DNA from: Branchipolynoe longqiensis
Taxonomy: Eukaryota; Annelida; Polychaeta; Phyllodocida; Polynoidae
Direction: 5' to 3'
NCBI GenBank assembly: GCA_030323885.1
Contig: CM059203.1
Coordinates: 5,332,001 to 5,396,000, forward strand
DNA: 64,000 bases
In this document: piece by piece, positions 30,511-41,742 of the stretch
Position numbering within the stretch: position 1 is the stretch's first letter
How the letters are laid out: each line of letters begins with the position of its first letter
Notes under the pieces: generated by a model
What the model saw: the letters and a program-made list of their open reading frames with translations, nothing else
The model's database searches: none
Told to the model about the DNA's origin: nothing
Made by a program: the position numbers and the translations under genes

Positions 30511-30992
30511 GCTATGTTAATACACACGGGTTGGGGGGGGGGGGGACCTGTATATTATAGTTTCACTAGTTGCCACTAGGGGTGGATGGGTGTGCAGGGG
30601 GATGGTGGTTCATAAGGATCCTATAGGAATTTAAAAAAATCTTTGGAAAAATAACAAAGGGAAATTGAAGAAGCCAAGAGAAAACACAAATAATCATCGA
30701 ACTTACGCTGCCACGCGGGGATTCTCATGTGCGCCATTTTGCATTTTGGTCGTCACATCTTGTTGCGAGATCTCGCGTGTCAAACGATGACAGGACATCT
30801 GCGGCGACCGGACATCAAACTGGGGTGTACGCCCAAAGCCGACCACGCCCACCCGCCCCAACCCTCGGTGCATTGTGGGGGACGTCAGAGTTTCCAAGAC
30901 CGGGTGCGGTGGCATAATCGTTAGAGCGTTGGCCTCACGTGCAGGAGGTCGGGAGTTCGGTTCCGGTCGAGTCAAACCAATGACTTTAAAAT

Positions 30993-32146
30993 AGACTACA
31001 TCACGGTTCCAGCGGCGCGGTGCATTGTGGGATGGGTCAGAGCAAACCCCCCCCCCCCCCCCCCCCAAAAGAACATGGCACATGCTAATACACTGGGTGC
31101 AGCTATGAAATGTGCTAGTTTCAGCTCATCTCAGCTCTTGTTTGAAACATAGAATACCAACTAAAAAATATATATATAATAAATTAAGATATTTATCTTT
31201 TATCCAGCATTGCATTTACATCAATATAATCAGCACATCTTATGCCATGTGCATTTAGATTTAAAAAGATCTAGGCACTCAGACTAGTGTTAGAGCCATA
31301 GCCAGAGTACTCAATGCATTGTCAATGGCAGTGAGTAATCTCAATACAGAAAAAGTAAAATATTGATAAAACCACACCACCTAGGCACACACCGCTTGGA
31401 ACACATATAGAAAACATGTTTAACAAAAAGATTATATTAAATTAATATGGTTAGGGTTTTGGATTTCTATTAATCTTTTAATAAAACAGACGTTTTTCAA
31501 TGCTCGTATCGGCAAACTCAATGGCTGTACACCTTTGCTTTGCTTTCAAGGCCGTTTTCAGCATATGCGCAGTCGGAACCGTGATAAGCCGTGTTCACAC
31601 CAGAGCATTAAGACGCCTCAACTATTTCGCCTCCTATAGTTCGGCTCACATTCGCCATGTGGACGCGACCCTAAGGCGGTTTAAGGCTGATCCGCCTCAA
31701 CTAGTTCTCCGCATGTAAACCGCGTCGCAAGGTAGTCTAGATAAAGCGAACTAGCTTAAGTCGGCCCACCTTGCGTGTGTGGACGGTAGCGGTTTACTTG
31801 AAGCGGATTAAGCACGTCACACTATATAATATAATTTGGTCTATGAAACCGCTAGCTGTGCACAGATATTTTTTTCATCAATTATTTTTAGGGTTTCACT
31901 GCCCAGCAGAAGTTTTGACCGTTCCAAACCAAAACGATTCACTCAATACATATCTAGGTCGAACCCACACTCTCGTTCCCACGTCGACGAACCCAAAATG
32001 GCGCTGGTTATCCTGGACTTGCTCATGCGCAGATATTGATTTCCGCCTTAAACCGCTCCGTGTGTGGACACAACACTAGTTCGCCTCCTCTAGTTCCCCT
32101 TATCTAGTTCGGCCTAAAGTTGTGGGTGTGAACACGGCTTAAGTCT
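30993..32146 (+). mobile_element. M2 TIR element (ATCACGGTTCC ends), copy 1, TSD AT
   Basis: Begins AGACTACATCACGGTTCC and ends GGAACCGTGA...GTCT, with AT on each side (30991-30992, 32147-32148) matching a single AT in intact SINE-1 copies. Contains a C20 tract (31047-31066). Element F is inserted near its right end. Confidence 0.82.
31588..32139 (+). mobile_element. Motif-saturated TIR element F (CTAGTTCGCC type), TSD TAA
   Basis: Ends GCCGTGTTCACACC and GGTGTGAACACGGCT, flanked by TAA (31585-31587, 32140-32142). The interior repeats CTAGTTCGCC, GGCGGTTTAAGG and GTGTGTGGAC. 552 bp, inserted in M2. Confidence 0.8.
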
Positions 32147-32435
32147 ATTGATGCTTGGGGCTTCCTAGCCAGGCGCTCGCCAATAATAGGATATGTCAAG
32201 GACTGGTTAGCTCAGTGGTAGGATAATGTGACTGAGTGGGATATCAGGTCATGGTGCTGGTTACCTGATTTCCCATTGGGGCAGCACTATAAGGTCGCCA
32301 CCAGTGGGCACTGTCACAAGTCGGTACCCGTCCTGATATGACCTTAGATGTTGCTTGGACGTAAAACAAGAAACAAAAAATCAGTTTCCAAGGACGGTCC
32401 TCAGATAATCCGGGAAGTGAACTGAACTGACTGGT

Positions 32436-32612
32436 TGGTTGGGAGTTTTACGTCCTGGCAACATCTAAGGTCATATCTGGACGGGTACCGACTTGTGACA
32501 GTGCACACTCATAGCGACCTCATAGTGCTGCCACACTGGGAAATCAGGCCGGCGGCACCATGACCCGATATCCCACTCAGTCACATTATCCTGACATTAA
32601 GCTAACCAGTTG
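32436..32612 (-). mobile_element. SINE-1 3' half
   Basis: Minus-strand S1 tail half; followed within 30 bp by a plus-strand S1, making a tail-out pair. Confidence 0.7.
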
Positions 32613-32636
32613 AACTGACTGCAAACTGATACCTAA

Positions 32637-32948
32637 CGGTGGCCGAATGGCTGAGAGCGCAAGCTTCCCACGCAGAAGGTCGGGCGTGCGAAACCCGGTC
32701 GAGACAAACCAATGACTTACAAAATTGATACTCGTCGCTAACTAGCCTGGCACTCGGCATTACTAGGATAGGACAAGGACTGACTGGTTAGCTCAGTATC
32801 GGGATAATGCGACTGAGTGGGATATCTCGTCATGGACTTTCAGTGGGGCAGCACTGTAAAGTTAACATGAGTGCACACTATCACAAATCGCTACCCATCC
32901 TGATAATGACCTTAGATGTTGCCTGGATGTAAAACCACAACAAACGAA
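32637..32948 (+). mobile_element. SINE-1 subfamily b, near complete
   Basis: Head GTGGCCGAATGGCTGAGAGC, B-box-like region CGAAACCCGG, S1 body, and tail AAAACCACAACAAACG. Confidence 0.75.
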
Positions 32949-33187
32949 CAGCAAACTGATACTTAGTTCACAAGTCAGCTCATAGTCATAGTTTTGGTGT
33001 GTGTAATGGATCGTCTTTGTGCCGGGTTCTGGGGTGGGGGGGTGGGGGGGGGTGGAAAGAAGAAAAAATAGTCTTTCTTCAATCAACCAACCAATGCATA
33101 CAGAGGGAAAAGAAAATGACCAGAGATTTGCTTTGCTGATGGGGCGGTGATCCAGGCTTTTCTTGTTTTCCTATTTATTATGATACT

Positions 33188-33916
33188 CAGGGATGAAAGA
33201 TCTCCGCGATTCCGCGGTTTTCCGGGATTTTTCAATCCCCCAGCACCATCAGCGTTAGATAAAGGATTCACCCGGTACTCGCAGTACACAGGTGAATACC
33301 AACCCTATATAAAAACGGTCGAAAAAGCGGGTTAATGAATTGAGAGCCTAATTTCACAATCTAAGAAGCAACAATTATTCTTTACATATGTCTTATTGAT
33401 AGCCCGCTACCTTTGAGTTGAAAAATATAATATAATATCTAGTTTAATAAGATTTAAAAGTGAAATCGACGGCGTTCTGCGGCCGCCATCTTGTCTTTTT
33501 GCATTCTCTCCCATTTCACCAAGTCTGTGCCGATATAAGTAACCATTTGACACTGGAGGCAGGCATTCTACTTGCTGTTCCATACTAAAGCTATTTTCGC
33601 GTGTATTTACAGTATGTTGTCGTTCACCCGTGTACTACAAGTACCGGGTGAATCTTTTATCTACATCAGCGTATACTAATATGTGGTCAGACTCTGCAGC
33701 ACTATCAGCGTATACTACTAATAAATGCTCCAAGCGCCGCATCATTATCAGCGTACACTACTAATACATGCTTCAAACGGCGCAGCAATATCAGCATATA
33801 CCAATATATATGAAACCTGACTTCCGGGAATTTTCCGCGATTCCCTGACAATGCTAAACCTATGGGAGAATATCAGCATTTCCGCTTTTTTCCCCCAGAG
33901 CCCACTTTCATCCCTG
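33188..33916 (+). mobile_element. M8 hAT-like element (CAGGGATGAAAG ends) hosting M6
   Basis: Ends CAGGGATGAAAG and CTTTCATCCCTG, flanked by GATACT (33182-33187, 33917-33922). ~50-bp internal repeats with ATCAGCGTATACTACTAAT. A left-end relic recurs at 38201-38240. Confidence 0.7.
33256..33663 (+). mobile_element. M6 MULE-like MITE, copy 1, 9-bp TSD
   Basis: 408 bp. Long TIRs TAGATAAAGGATTCACCCGG... and ...CCGGGTGAATCTTTTATCTA. TSD CATCAGCGT on both sides. 9-bp TSDs are typical of the Mutator superfamily. Nested in M8. Confidence 0.88.
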
Positions 33917-33963
33917 GATACTGTAGCAGTCTGCACTGACCTCTCAGGCAAGAACATGTAGAT

Positions 33964-34301
33964 TTGTTTGTTTGTTGTTGCTTTATGTCCTAGCAACATC
34001 TAAGGTCATATCAGGATGGGTACTGACTTGTGACAGTACACACTCGTAGCACTTTTATAGTGCTGCCCCACTGGGAAATTAGGCCGCCAGCACCATGACC
34101 CAATATCCCACTCAGTCACATTATCCTGACACCGAGCTAACAAGTCCTTGCCCTATCCTAATAATGCAGAGTACCAGGGTAGGAAGCAACAAGTATAAAT
34201 TTTTAACTCATTGCTTTGACTCGACCGGGAACCAAACTCGCAAACTCCCGATCTTCCTCACACGAGGCCTGTGCTCTACCGATTCGGCCATCACGCCCGG
34301 T
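33964..34301 (-). mobile_element. SINE-1 subfamily b, complete
   Basis: Full S1b: head ACCGGGCGTGATGGCCGAAT, B-box GGTTCCCGG, tail AACAACAAACAAACAAA. Confidence 0.88.
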
Positions 34302-34337
34302 ACAACATGGAGACATAGATAGGGTGATTGCATAAGG

Positions 34338-34425
34338 GAACATAGGTGGTGTGATGGTTAAGATGGCAACCCCAGAATGGCAACAAGTAAGGGTTCGATT
34401 CCAGCTCTAGGTGCAATATTTCCTA
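34338..34425 (+). mobile_element. SINE-4 tRNA-like head
   Basis: A-box TGATGGTTAAGATGG, B-box GGTTCGATTCC, then GGTGCAATATTT shared with 37940-38030. Confidence 0.65.
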
Positions 34426-34429
34426 TTTA

Positions 34430-35080
34430 GACTATCTCCACGACACTGGTGCTGTGACCAGGATCCTGTCCAAGCTACACACTGTATGGTTGTTGAACAT
34501 ACCCTGTGTATGTATATGTAAGTGCATTGCTTGTATGTATATAATTCAACTAATTGTAAGCATTAAATGACATAATGGACATTGTGCATGTTACTAGTAA
34601 CATGAGTAATTCGCAGGCGGGGACGGGACACACCAGCCAACGACACAGATGCTGCCTACACTCATACCCCAACTAACTAACCACCCCAGCCATAGGACCA
34701 TGGTGCCGCCACCTTGTGTGACACCCACAAACTCCCCACTTACAACAAGCCTCTCAGTTCCCGCCAAAACGATCACGTGACCTCCCGATTTGAAATTAAA
34801 CCACCTCCACGGCCCGCACTTCGCCTCCAGACGTCAACCGGACAACTCCTCAAGCCTATCTTCACCCACCCACCCACACCGCTAATAAGACACTAACGGG
34901 TAGGGTTGAGGGTTCGGTTTCAGCATAACATCTACAGGGGGGGGGGGAGGGGCGAATCCCCGAGGGAATAATTACCATGACAACCAAACCTGTATATGAT
35001 TACCTGTCCTCTACCTGAATAAACAGCCATTATAGAACACTGTCTCCGCCTGTCTGAATTACACATTTAAAAGACTTATT
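34430..35080. other. Unclassified; possible LTR-like end
   Basis: Contains AATAAACAGCC at about 35020 followed by ~50 bp, reminiscent of an LTR polyadenylation region. No partner repeat was found in the window. Confidence 0.3.
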
Positions 35081-36835
35081 TTTCCATGGGATGGGGATAG
35101 TAATTCACAACATGACAAGGGACTACATGAAATGGAATTTATTCAGTGCCCGCGGGCCACAATTTTCAGGAGAGTGGTTAGAGTTTCAATAGTAATAATC
35201 AGTTACAGATGATTAGTCTCATACAGCCGAGACAGGATAAGGAACATCACACGATGTAAGTAAACATAAGGTGTCAAAATTGGCGTCTGTCATACCCCTG
35301 TCACACTACGACGTAACGAGCCAACGTAAGCCTGGCGTGCTCACGTTTTGTCATTATGTTGATGTACGTTGGGTTATGTTATGATGACGTCAGAATGATG
35401 TTGGACTGATGTCAAGCTACATCATGTTACGTCGTGTTATGTCGGGGCGCGTCAAGGTTTTGAACCTGTTCAAAACTTTCGACATAACTCGAACGTAAGG
35501 GTTTACGTTCGCCGTATGTTCTGTACATGTTCGGCGAATGTCAATGACGTTAAACGGACGTTAGTCAAACGCTGTTCACTATGTTCCACTATGTTGACCC
35601 ACATTAAAGCCGGTGGAAACGTCCACGCGACGTAATGGGAACATCAGGAGAACGTATGCCGAATGTACGTCCAACATACGTTCAACATACATTCAGCATT
35701 TCGCCACCATGTCATGACGTATGTAATGTCACGTAACGTAGTTCTGGTGATGGAATAACGTACATAACGTTCCGTGAGCGTAATGATGTTGTCCTCTCTC
35801 GTTGAATGACGCTATCACTACGCTTTACCGACGTTATGCTCTCGTCAACTACGCTGCATCCACGTTCAACTTGTGCCCAAATTTGCATACTACGCCGAGA
35901 AGTTCGACGTTTTTCACGTTCTCCCTGCGCTGACGTCGTTACGTCGTAGTGTGACAGGGCCTTCAGGTAGCAAGCACCATTACCATAATCTCACGAGAAC
36001 AATCAAGGCGAATACAACATAAGGCGAAGCTAAGGATAGCAGTAAACATGTGAGTACAGTCAGAGAAGGTATCAAGAATGAGGAGGGTAATAGTGGGTGA
36101 GGGGGGTGGAGGCAGGTCAATCAATCAATCAATCATGTGAACAATCAATTAGGGACGACAACCCAGAGTAACAGTAACAGTAAATCAGGCCCTCTCAACC
36201 CTATTAGGTCCTTTATTTGTTGGTGTGGGTGGGCGGCTGAGAAAGCTGGTGGGTGTCGTAGGTCCGGTGTGGGGTTTGTTGTGTGGTTGTTGCTTCTGGC
36301 ATGCGGGATTTCGCATCAACTGGTCACCCGAGACACTTATTGGCGCATGCGCACATCCTACAAACTCGGGTCGAATAATCGAATACGTCGGGTGGACAAT
36401 TTGTTTTTTTTTTTAATAACCGATAAAAGTACAGCAAAATAGGATTTAAAGTATTTTATGATGGTAGTTTCATATTTCATTCATTATTAAGTTATTCTTT
36501 TTTTGCACACTGCACGTGTATTTTCGATTGGTGTTTTTTGTTTCTGGAGTGGTGTGGCTGCGACCGTGGAGGCGCGCTCCTTTTATCTGTTGGAGTGGCG
36601 AGAACTCACGAGGCGAGATGGGGTCTCGCGAGGCGTGGGCGGTTCTCACAAGATTGGGAGGGGGTTTTGGGCATTGTGTCAAATCCAGGTGGCGCCACCG
36701 GTAGCGTGGTGGTTCGCAGGGGGTGGTAAGGGGGGTTTGGGCAGCGAGTTCGAATCCAACCGGGAACCATTGCCAGTGTAGTCCCCCGATCGTGTGCGAA
36801 TTACCCATGTTGACGAACAACATGAACAATCTGCA
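35080..36835 (-). mobile_element. Remnant of a second Ngaro-like element (B and A repeats) hosting element B
   Basis: 35100-35150 (CTACATGAAATGGAATTTATTC) resembles the B repeat at 13470-13598. 36187-36290 (TCTCAACCCTATT...GTAGGTCCGGTGTGG) and 36640-36830 (GTGGTGGTTCGCAGG...AATTACCCATGTTGACG) resemble the link and A repeat at 13599-13864. No coding part remains. Confidence 0.5.
35295..35959 (+). mobile_element. Motif-saturated TIR element B (ACGTTACG type)
   Basis: Ends CCCCTGTCACACTACGACG and CGTCGTAGTGTGACAGGG. The interior is dominated by ACGTT/ACGTA words, with the internal near-palindrome GTTTTGAACCTGTTCAAAAC. Sister of element A; inserted in the Ngaro-like remnant. No clear TSD. Confidence 0.78.
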
Positions 36836-37084
36836 CTGACCTCTCAGGCGAAGAGCCTCATAGACCAGCAGGGTAGGATAGTAACTTTTTTTCCCACTTG
36901 CCCAATCAGACAAGTGACTGGATTTTCTACTTGCCTGAGGGGCAAAGCTACTTGCCCAAGCCCAAGCCAGCAATTGAAACTGAAATCTGCTACTGCAGAT
37001 CAGAAAAATAATGACTTTCCCGTTCCAGAACTTCATCTGCCCGACTGAGTAAACTAGGTGTCCTGGTGTAAAGATTTCAAATTC

Positions 37085-37560
37085 CCCGCTGATTGAAGTT
37101 CCCCCACGGGAACTTGAAAACGTTTTCAAATTCATCCCAGGGGAATTTGAAAATGTTTTCGTTTTCCCTCCCTCATTTTAACTTTCCCTCCCCCCATTTT
37201 TGGGGAATTTTGTTTCTTTTTTTCTTTATTTCTTTTTTTCATGACAAATATAATAATACACAGAGAATAGCATAATGGAAATTATTACTAGTGCAACAAA
37301 ACATATTTCACCCCAAATAACACAAAAAGTCTCCAAGATGGCTAAGAAAAAAATATTATAGGTCTGAATTTTAAAAAGTTTTTAAAAGATTTTTAAACAA
37401 TTTTAAATTCCCTGAGGGGGGAATTTGAAAATAGGGGGAGGAATCTGAAAACTGTTTTTCATTTCCCTCCCGGGAATCTGAAAACGTTTTCAATTTCACA
37501 GGAGGGAAATTAAAAACGTTTTCAGATTCCCGGGGGGAACTTGGAAAGGTGGGAAAATTG
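37085..37560. mobile_element. Motif-saturated palindromic element K (GAAAACGTTTTC type)
   Basis: Repeated GGGAACTTGAAAACG and its complement, plus GAAAACGTTTTC palindromes near both ends, around an A/T-rich middle. The right border meets SINE-2 at 37566. TIR ends are not sharp. Confidence 0.55.
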
Positions 37561-37565
37561 AAATC

Positions 37566-37798
37566 GTTCTCTGTGGCGGAGTGGTTAGAGTGTCTGACTT
37601 TTTTCTAGGTCGGACTCCTAATCTGAGGGTCGGTGGTTCGATTCCCCATGCCCCCATCTCTGCCAATTTGGATTTCCACCGCTGTGTATAACTTACAGCG
37701 TCATCAAAGGCCGGTTGCTCTCATGCCATGTCTATGTGGTGTGGGAGGTTAAAAATCCCTTGGGTCGCTAAAAGTGTAAGCTCGGGCTTTCTATCGAC
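37566..37798 (+). mobile_element. SINE-2, nearly complete
   Basis: tRNA-like head GTTCTCTGTGGCGGAGTGG with A-box TGGCGGAGTGG and perfect B-box GGTTCGATTCC, then the S2 body (TTTGGATTTCCACCGCTGTG, AAAAATCCCTTGGGTCG). Confidence 0.88.
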
Positions 37799-37939
37799 AA
37801 ATTGTCTAATGGTGAAAACAAGCCTATTCAGGCTTATCCATAATAGGCAGTATAAATCTTCAACAACAACACCGGGCAACTGGCCAGTCCTTATTGTCCT
37901 ACCCTAGACAGGTAGGCATGAATAGGTTGATTGCATCAG

Positions 37940-38030
37940 GGAGTCTAGTTAGTCTAATGGTTAAGATGCTAGTCCTCGGAATAACAAGTATAGTGGGTTC
38001 AAATCCTGCCTTAGATGCAATATTTATCAT
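37940..38030 (+). mobile_element. SINE-4 tRNA-like head
   Basis: A-box TAGTCTAATGG and B-box GGTTCAAATCC about 40 bp apart, then GATGCAATATTT. tRNA-like, but repeated three times in the window, so a SINE rather than a tRNA gene. Confidence 0.65.
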
Positions 38031-38259
38031 AAATAAGTGTTATTCACCCAGACATAATGTGGGTAGACCTAAATGAATAAAGGGTAGTCCCCATTAATTA
38101 ATGTGGGTAGAAGTCCCTAAATAAATATGCATTATTTCCCAAATATATAATGTCGGTAGGAGTCATTATATAAATAAATCTTGATCCCCAATATGTAGGA
38201 TGAAAGATATCTGCGATTTCGCGGATTTCCGGTATTTAAAAAATATTTACCCATTAACG

Positions 38260-38475
38260 TACCCCCAACTCTGCCAATTTGGATTTCCACCGCTGTGTAT
38301 AACTTACAGCGTCATCAAAGGCCGGTTGCTCTCATACCATGTCTATGTGGTGTGGGAGGTTAAAAATCCCTTGGGTCGGTAAAAGTGTAGGCTCGGGCTT
38401 TCTATCGACCAGCAGTGGAATGAGGAAGACCAGTCGTCTATGACTGAAATTTCCCCTGCTTAAACAACTAATGGA
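38260..38475 (+). mobile_element. SINE-2, head replaced
   Basis: S2 body from CCCCCAACTCTGCCAATTTG to the TTAAACAACTAATGGACC tail. Preceded by an M8 left-end relic instead of the tRNA head. Confidence 0.78.
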
Positions 38476-38636
38476 CCAAAAAAACAAACAAAAAACGTTA
38501 AAGTTGCATAGTCCGATGAAAACATCAAATTTTCAAAACCAAAACACTCACCTATATTAGATTCTACATATCTAATTTAGATACTGGTCGACTTATTAAG
38601 CCCTTGTGGCCACATAGAAGGGCATGCTGAGTCAAT

Positions 38637-39222
38637 AGACTACATCACGGTTTCGACTGCGCATGCGCTGAAAACGGCCTTGGGAGCAAAGCAAAGGCAT
38701 ACGGCCATCGAGTTTGCCTATATGCGCATTGAAAAACGTCAGTTTTATTCAAAATTAATAGAAACCCCAAACCATAACCTTATCAATTTAATATAATCTT
38801 TTTGTTAAACATGTTTTCTATATGTGTTCCAAGCAGTTTGTGCCTAGGTGGTGTGGTTTTATCAATATTTTACTTTTTCTGTATGGAGATTGCTCACTGC
38901 CATTGACAATGCATTGAGTACTCTGGCTATGGCTCTAACACTAGTCTGAGTGCCTAGATCTTTCTAAATCTAAATGCACATGGCATAAGATGTGCTGATT
39001 ATATTGATGTAAATGCAATGCTGGATAAAAGATTAATATCTTAATTTATTATATATATATTTTTAGTTAGTATTCTATGTTTCAAACAAGAGCTGAGATG
39101 AGCTGAAACTAGCACATTTCATAGCTGCACCCAGTGTATTAGCCTGTGCCATGTGCTTTTGGGGGGGTTGTTTTGCTCTGACCCATCCCACAATGCACCG
39201 CGCCGCTGGAACCGTGATGTCT
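38637..39222 (-). mobile_element. M2 TIR element, copy 2 (inverted), TSD AT
   Basis: Reverse complement of 30993-31585 over nearly its full length. AT at 38635-38636 and 39223-39224. G7 here corresponds to C20 in copy 1. Confidence 0.88.
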
Positions 39223-39237
39223 ATTTAATAGAACCTG

Positions 39238-39551
39238 GGCCGCGTTCAGGGTCCTTCTCGGAGGCGTCTCGGCGACGTCTCGGCGATGCTTTTTGCTCTA
39301 TTTGCGTTCAGGGTGCGTCTCGGAGACGTCTCGGCGACGCCTCCCTTTTCAGGCAGGAGACAAAATAGCACCTCGAAAATGGCCGCCGCGTTCAGTGCTT
39401 TCAGCCAATCACAGCCCAGCTTGTCCATTGCAAATGGCCGCCGCCTGTGGAGGCCGCCATTTTCGAGGCGGCCAACAGCTAAATCCGTTCAGACTAGCCT
39501 GACGTCACGGGCGCCTCCGAGGCGCCTCCGAGACGGAGCCTGAATGCGGCC
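39238..39551 (+). mobile_element. Motif-saturated TIR element G (GAGGCGTCTCGG type), TSD CTG
   Basis: Ends GGCCGCGTTCAGG and CCTGAATGCGGCC, flanked by CTG (39235-39237, 39552-39554), with the pre-insertion sequence known from other M1 copies. Interior words GAGGCGTCTCGG, CGGCGACG and AATGGCCGCCG. Confidence 0.85.
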
Positions 39552-39847
39552 CTGTTTCTGCATAAGCCTATGGTGTCAGAGTTTTGGCGTGCTTGCCAAA
39601 ATTAATCTTGCATGCTTGCGCCTCAAATATCTCCAAGGTTAGCCATTTAAACTAAAATAAGATAGATTATAACAATCAATTTAATATATTTATCTCAGAA
39701 AAATGGCCCAAGCTCAAAAGCATCGGACTCTGCAACTTTAAACATGATGCTATTTACCAATTTCCCCGATAGCTGGGAGGGGGGGGGGCACTCCACCAAT
39801 GCGGACAGAGGAAAGATAGCAACGAGCAATACTCGGTATATGGTTGG

Positions 39848-40062
39848 TTATAGGAGTTTTACGTCCTGGCAACATCTAAGGTCATATCAGGACGGGGTAC
39901 TCGGTAGATGTTGAGAACAATCATAAGCCAACGTTGATATGATAGTTCTAAATATTCTCGCCAGGTGGCAGCACTGACCATCATCTCCCGCATCTCCTGT
40001 CGCGAGATCCTGATATGACCTCAGATGTTGCCAGGATGTAAAACTCCAACAACCAACCAACC
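39848..40062. mobile_element. Inverted pair of SINE-1 tails
   Basis: 39848-39898 (minus) and 40007-40062 (plus) are the same ~50-bp S1 tail in opposite orientation around ~110 bp of other sequence. Confidence 0.65.
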
Positions 40063-40206
40063 TGTCGCGAGGACTGTCTGCCCTGAAACAAAGCTATTAT
40101 ATAGATGAGTTTTCTATGTCATGACTTTTAATTGGGTCAGTTCTGCCAAGTGATTATATTAATATACACTGCTACCGCCAGACGTATGTGCCCTACATAT
40201 TATTGT

Positions 40207-40553
40207 TCGTTGTTGTTTTATGTCCTAGCAACATCTAAGGTCATATCAGGACAAGTACCGACTTGTGACAGTGCACACTCATGGCAACTTTATAGTGCTG
40301 CCTCAATGGGAAACCAGGCCACCAGCACCATGGGCCTGATATCCCACTCAGTCACATTATCCTGCCACTGAGCCCACCAGTCCTTGCCTTATCCTAATAA
40401 TGCAGAGCGCTAGGCTAGGAAGCGACACATATCAATTTTTAAGTCATTGGTTTGACTCGACCAGGGTTCGAACCCACAAACTCATGGGTTCGGATACCCC
40501 GATCTCCCAAAACAGGAGACGGACGCTCAACTCATTCGGCCATCCCGTCTGGT
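40207..40553 (-). mobile_element. SINE-1, complete
   Basis: Full S1 with head GACGGGATGGCCGAATGAGT and tail AACAACAACGAAC. Confidence 0.88.
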
Positions 40554-40903
40554 TGCCTTTGGGTGAAAACTGTGAGTTCAGATCCTGTTGTAGGAATTTC
40601 ACCCCATGTATTTTTTTTGGTAAATGAATTTTATTCATATAAATCTAATGTCAGCGCCATAGCACTTCCAGCCATAAGTGTTACAGGTATCTTGGTATTT
40701 ACACAATTTTCTTGTTTTTTTAAAAACATGGTTTATATCGTGTCTTGAAATGTGAATTATATTCTGAAATTAAAGTGTACACAATGCAGTAAATAATGAG
40801 TATGAGGTACATTAAGTCATTTTACATTTATATTAAAGGTTTTAGTGGTTGGTTTAGGATGTTCAATTCAGATAGATACCAGTACCTTTACTTAGTCTTA
40901 AGT

Positions 40904-41204
40904 GCCTGTCACACTATGCCGGATTGAGCAACGGACAGAATTCTCTAGTCCGGTGTTATTCGGGCGTGATAAGTATCAAAATGTATTAAAATGTGTCAAA
41001 ATGTTGCGATATCAGGTCAAATGCTGCTGGACGAACTGACATGAAACGGACATGAAACAGACATGAAAAGGACATGAACAGATAGCAAACAGACGGATGG
41101 TAAGCGGACTAAACAGACTCAAACCGGACAAGAAACGTAGACATCAATCCGGCGGCATCCGTTCCAAGTTTTGTGCATGTTCAAAACTTCTAATGAATCG
41201 GGCC
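40904..41204 (+). mobile_element. Motif-saturated element C, left part (CGGACATGAAAC type)
   Basis: Starts GCCTGTCACACTATGCCG. Interior repeats ACATGAAACGGAC-like words and has the signature GTTTTGTGCATGTTCAAAAC. It runs into a pure G/T tract; no right TIR found. Confidence 0.65.
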
Positions 41205-41381
41205 GGTTTGGTTGGTTGTGGGGTTTGGGTTGTTTGTTGGTTTTTTGTTTTGGTGTGTGTGGTTTGTTGTGTGGTGTTTTTTTTGTGTTGTTTTGTTGGT
41301 GTTTGGTGTTGTTTGGGGGGGGTGTTTGTGTTGTGTTGTGTGTTTGTTTGTTTGTGTTTTTTTTTGTTGGTGTGGGTGTTT
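41205..41381 (+). repeat. G/T-only strand-asymmetric tract
   Basis: About 178 nt containing only G and T on the plus strand, with several GGG/GGGG runs. Confidence 0.9.
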
Positions 41382-41560
41382 GTATTAGTGGGAAGGGACT
41401 ATTGGGACAGGGTGGGGGGGGGGGGGCAGCAGGCAGGACCTCCCGGAGGGTGTGACCACAGTGGGCACAGCTCTGGTTGTGCATTCAGTCGTTTCATTAT
41501 CTTATTGTCTTTCAGCATGGCAAATTAGGTGCATTCTGACAGCAGATTTAAATACATTAA

Positions 41561-41742
41561 TACAGTAAAACCTCTCTAAATCTATGGACCGTGGGACCAA
41601 CTTTAAGTGGTCCATTTAGGGAGGTGTTCGGTTTAGAGAGTTACATTATCCTTACAATGGTATTGTTGGGATCCAAATAAAGCGCTCCATATAGGGGAGT
41701 GGTCGATCTGTGCAGGGGTCGGTATGGAGAGGTTTTACTGTA
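41561..41742. mobile_element. M3 mariner-like MITE
   Basis: Termini TACAGTAAAACCTCTCTAAA and GAGAGGTTTTACTGTA with TA at both borders. Confidence 0.8.

Larger units (their letters stand above)
30899..32372 (+). mobile_element. SINE-1 (subfamily b) split by nested insertions
   Basis: The head is at 30899-30992 (ACCGGGTGCGGTGGCATAAT) and the body resumes at 32147 (ATTGATGCTTGG...) to the ACAAG-rich tail near 32372. Between them lies M2, which itself contains element F. Confidence 0.85.
38498..39741 (+). mobile_element. M1 MITE carrying two later insertions (M2 and element G)
   Basis: TTAA-bounded M1 whose parts are 38498-38636, 39223-39237 and 39552-39741. Splicing out the two inserts restores an M1 sequence colinear with other copies (GAGTCAATTTAATAGAACCTG...). 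Confidence 0.85.

Noticed and set aside
36470..37135. 221-codon open frame on the minus strand
   Set aside because: It runs across the A-type repeat remnant and the start of element K; no family resemblance and low-complexity segments.
41097..41528. Open frame rich in Val/Cys/Phe/Leu suggesting a membrane protein
   Set aside because: Generated by the G/T-only tract; composition alone explains the residues.
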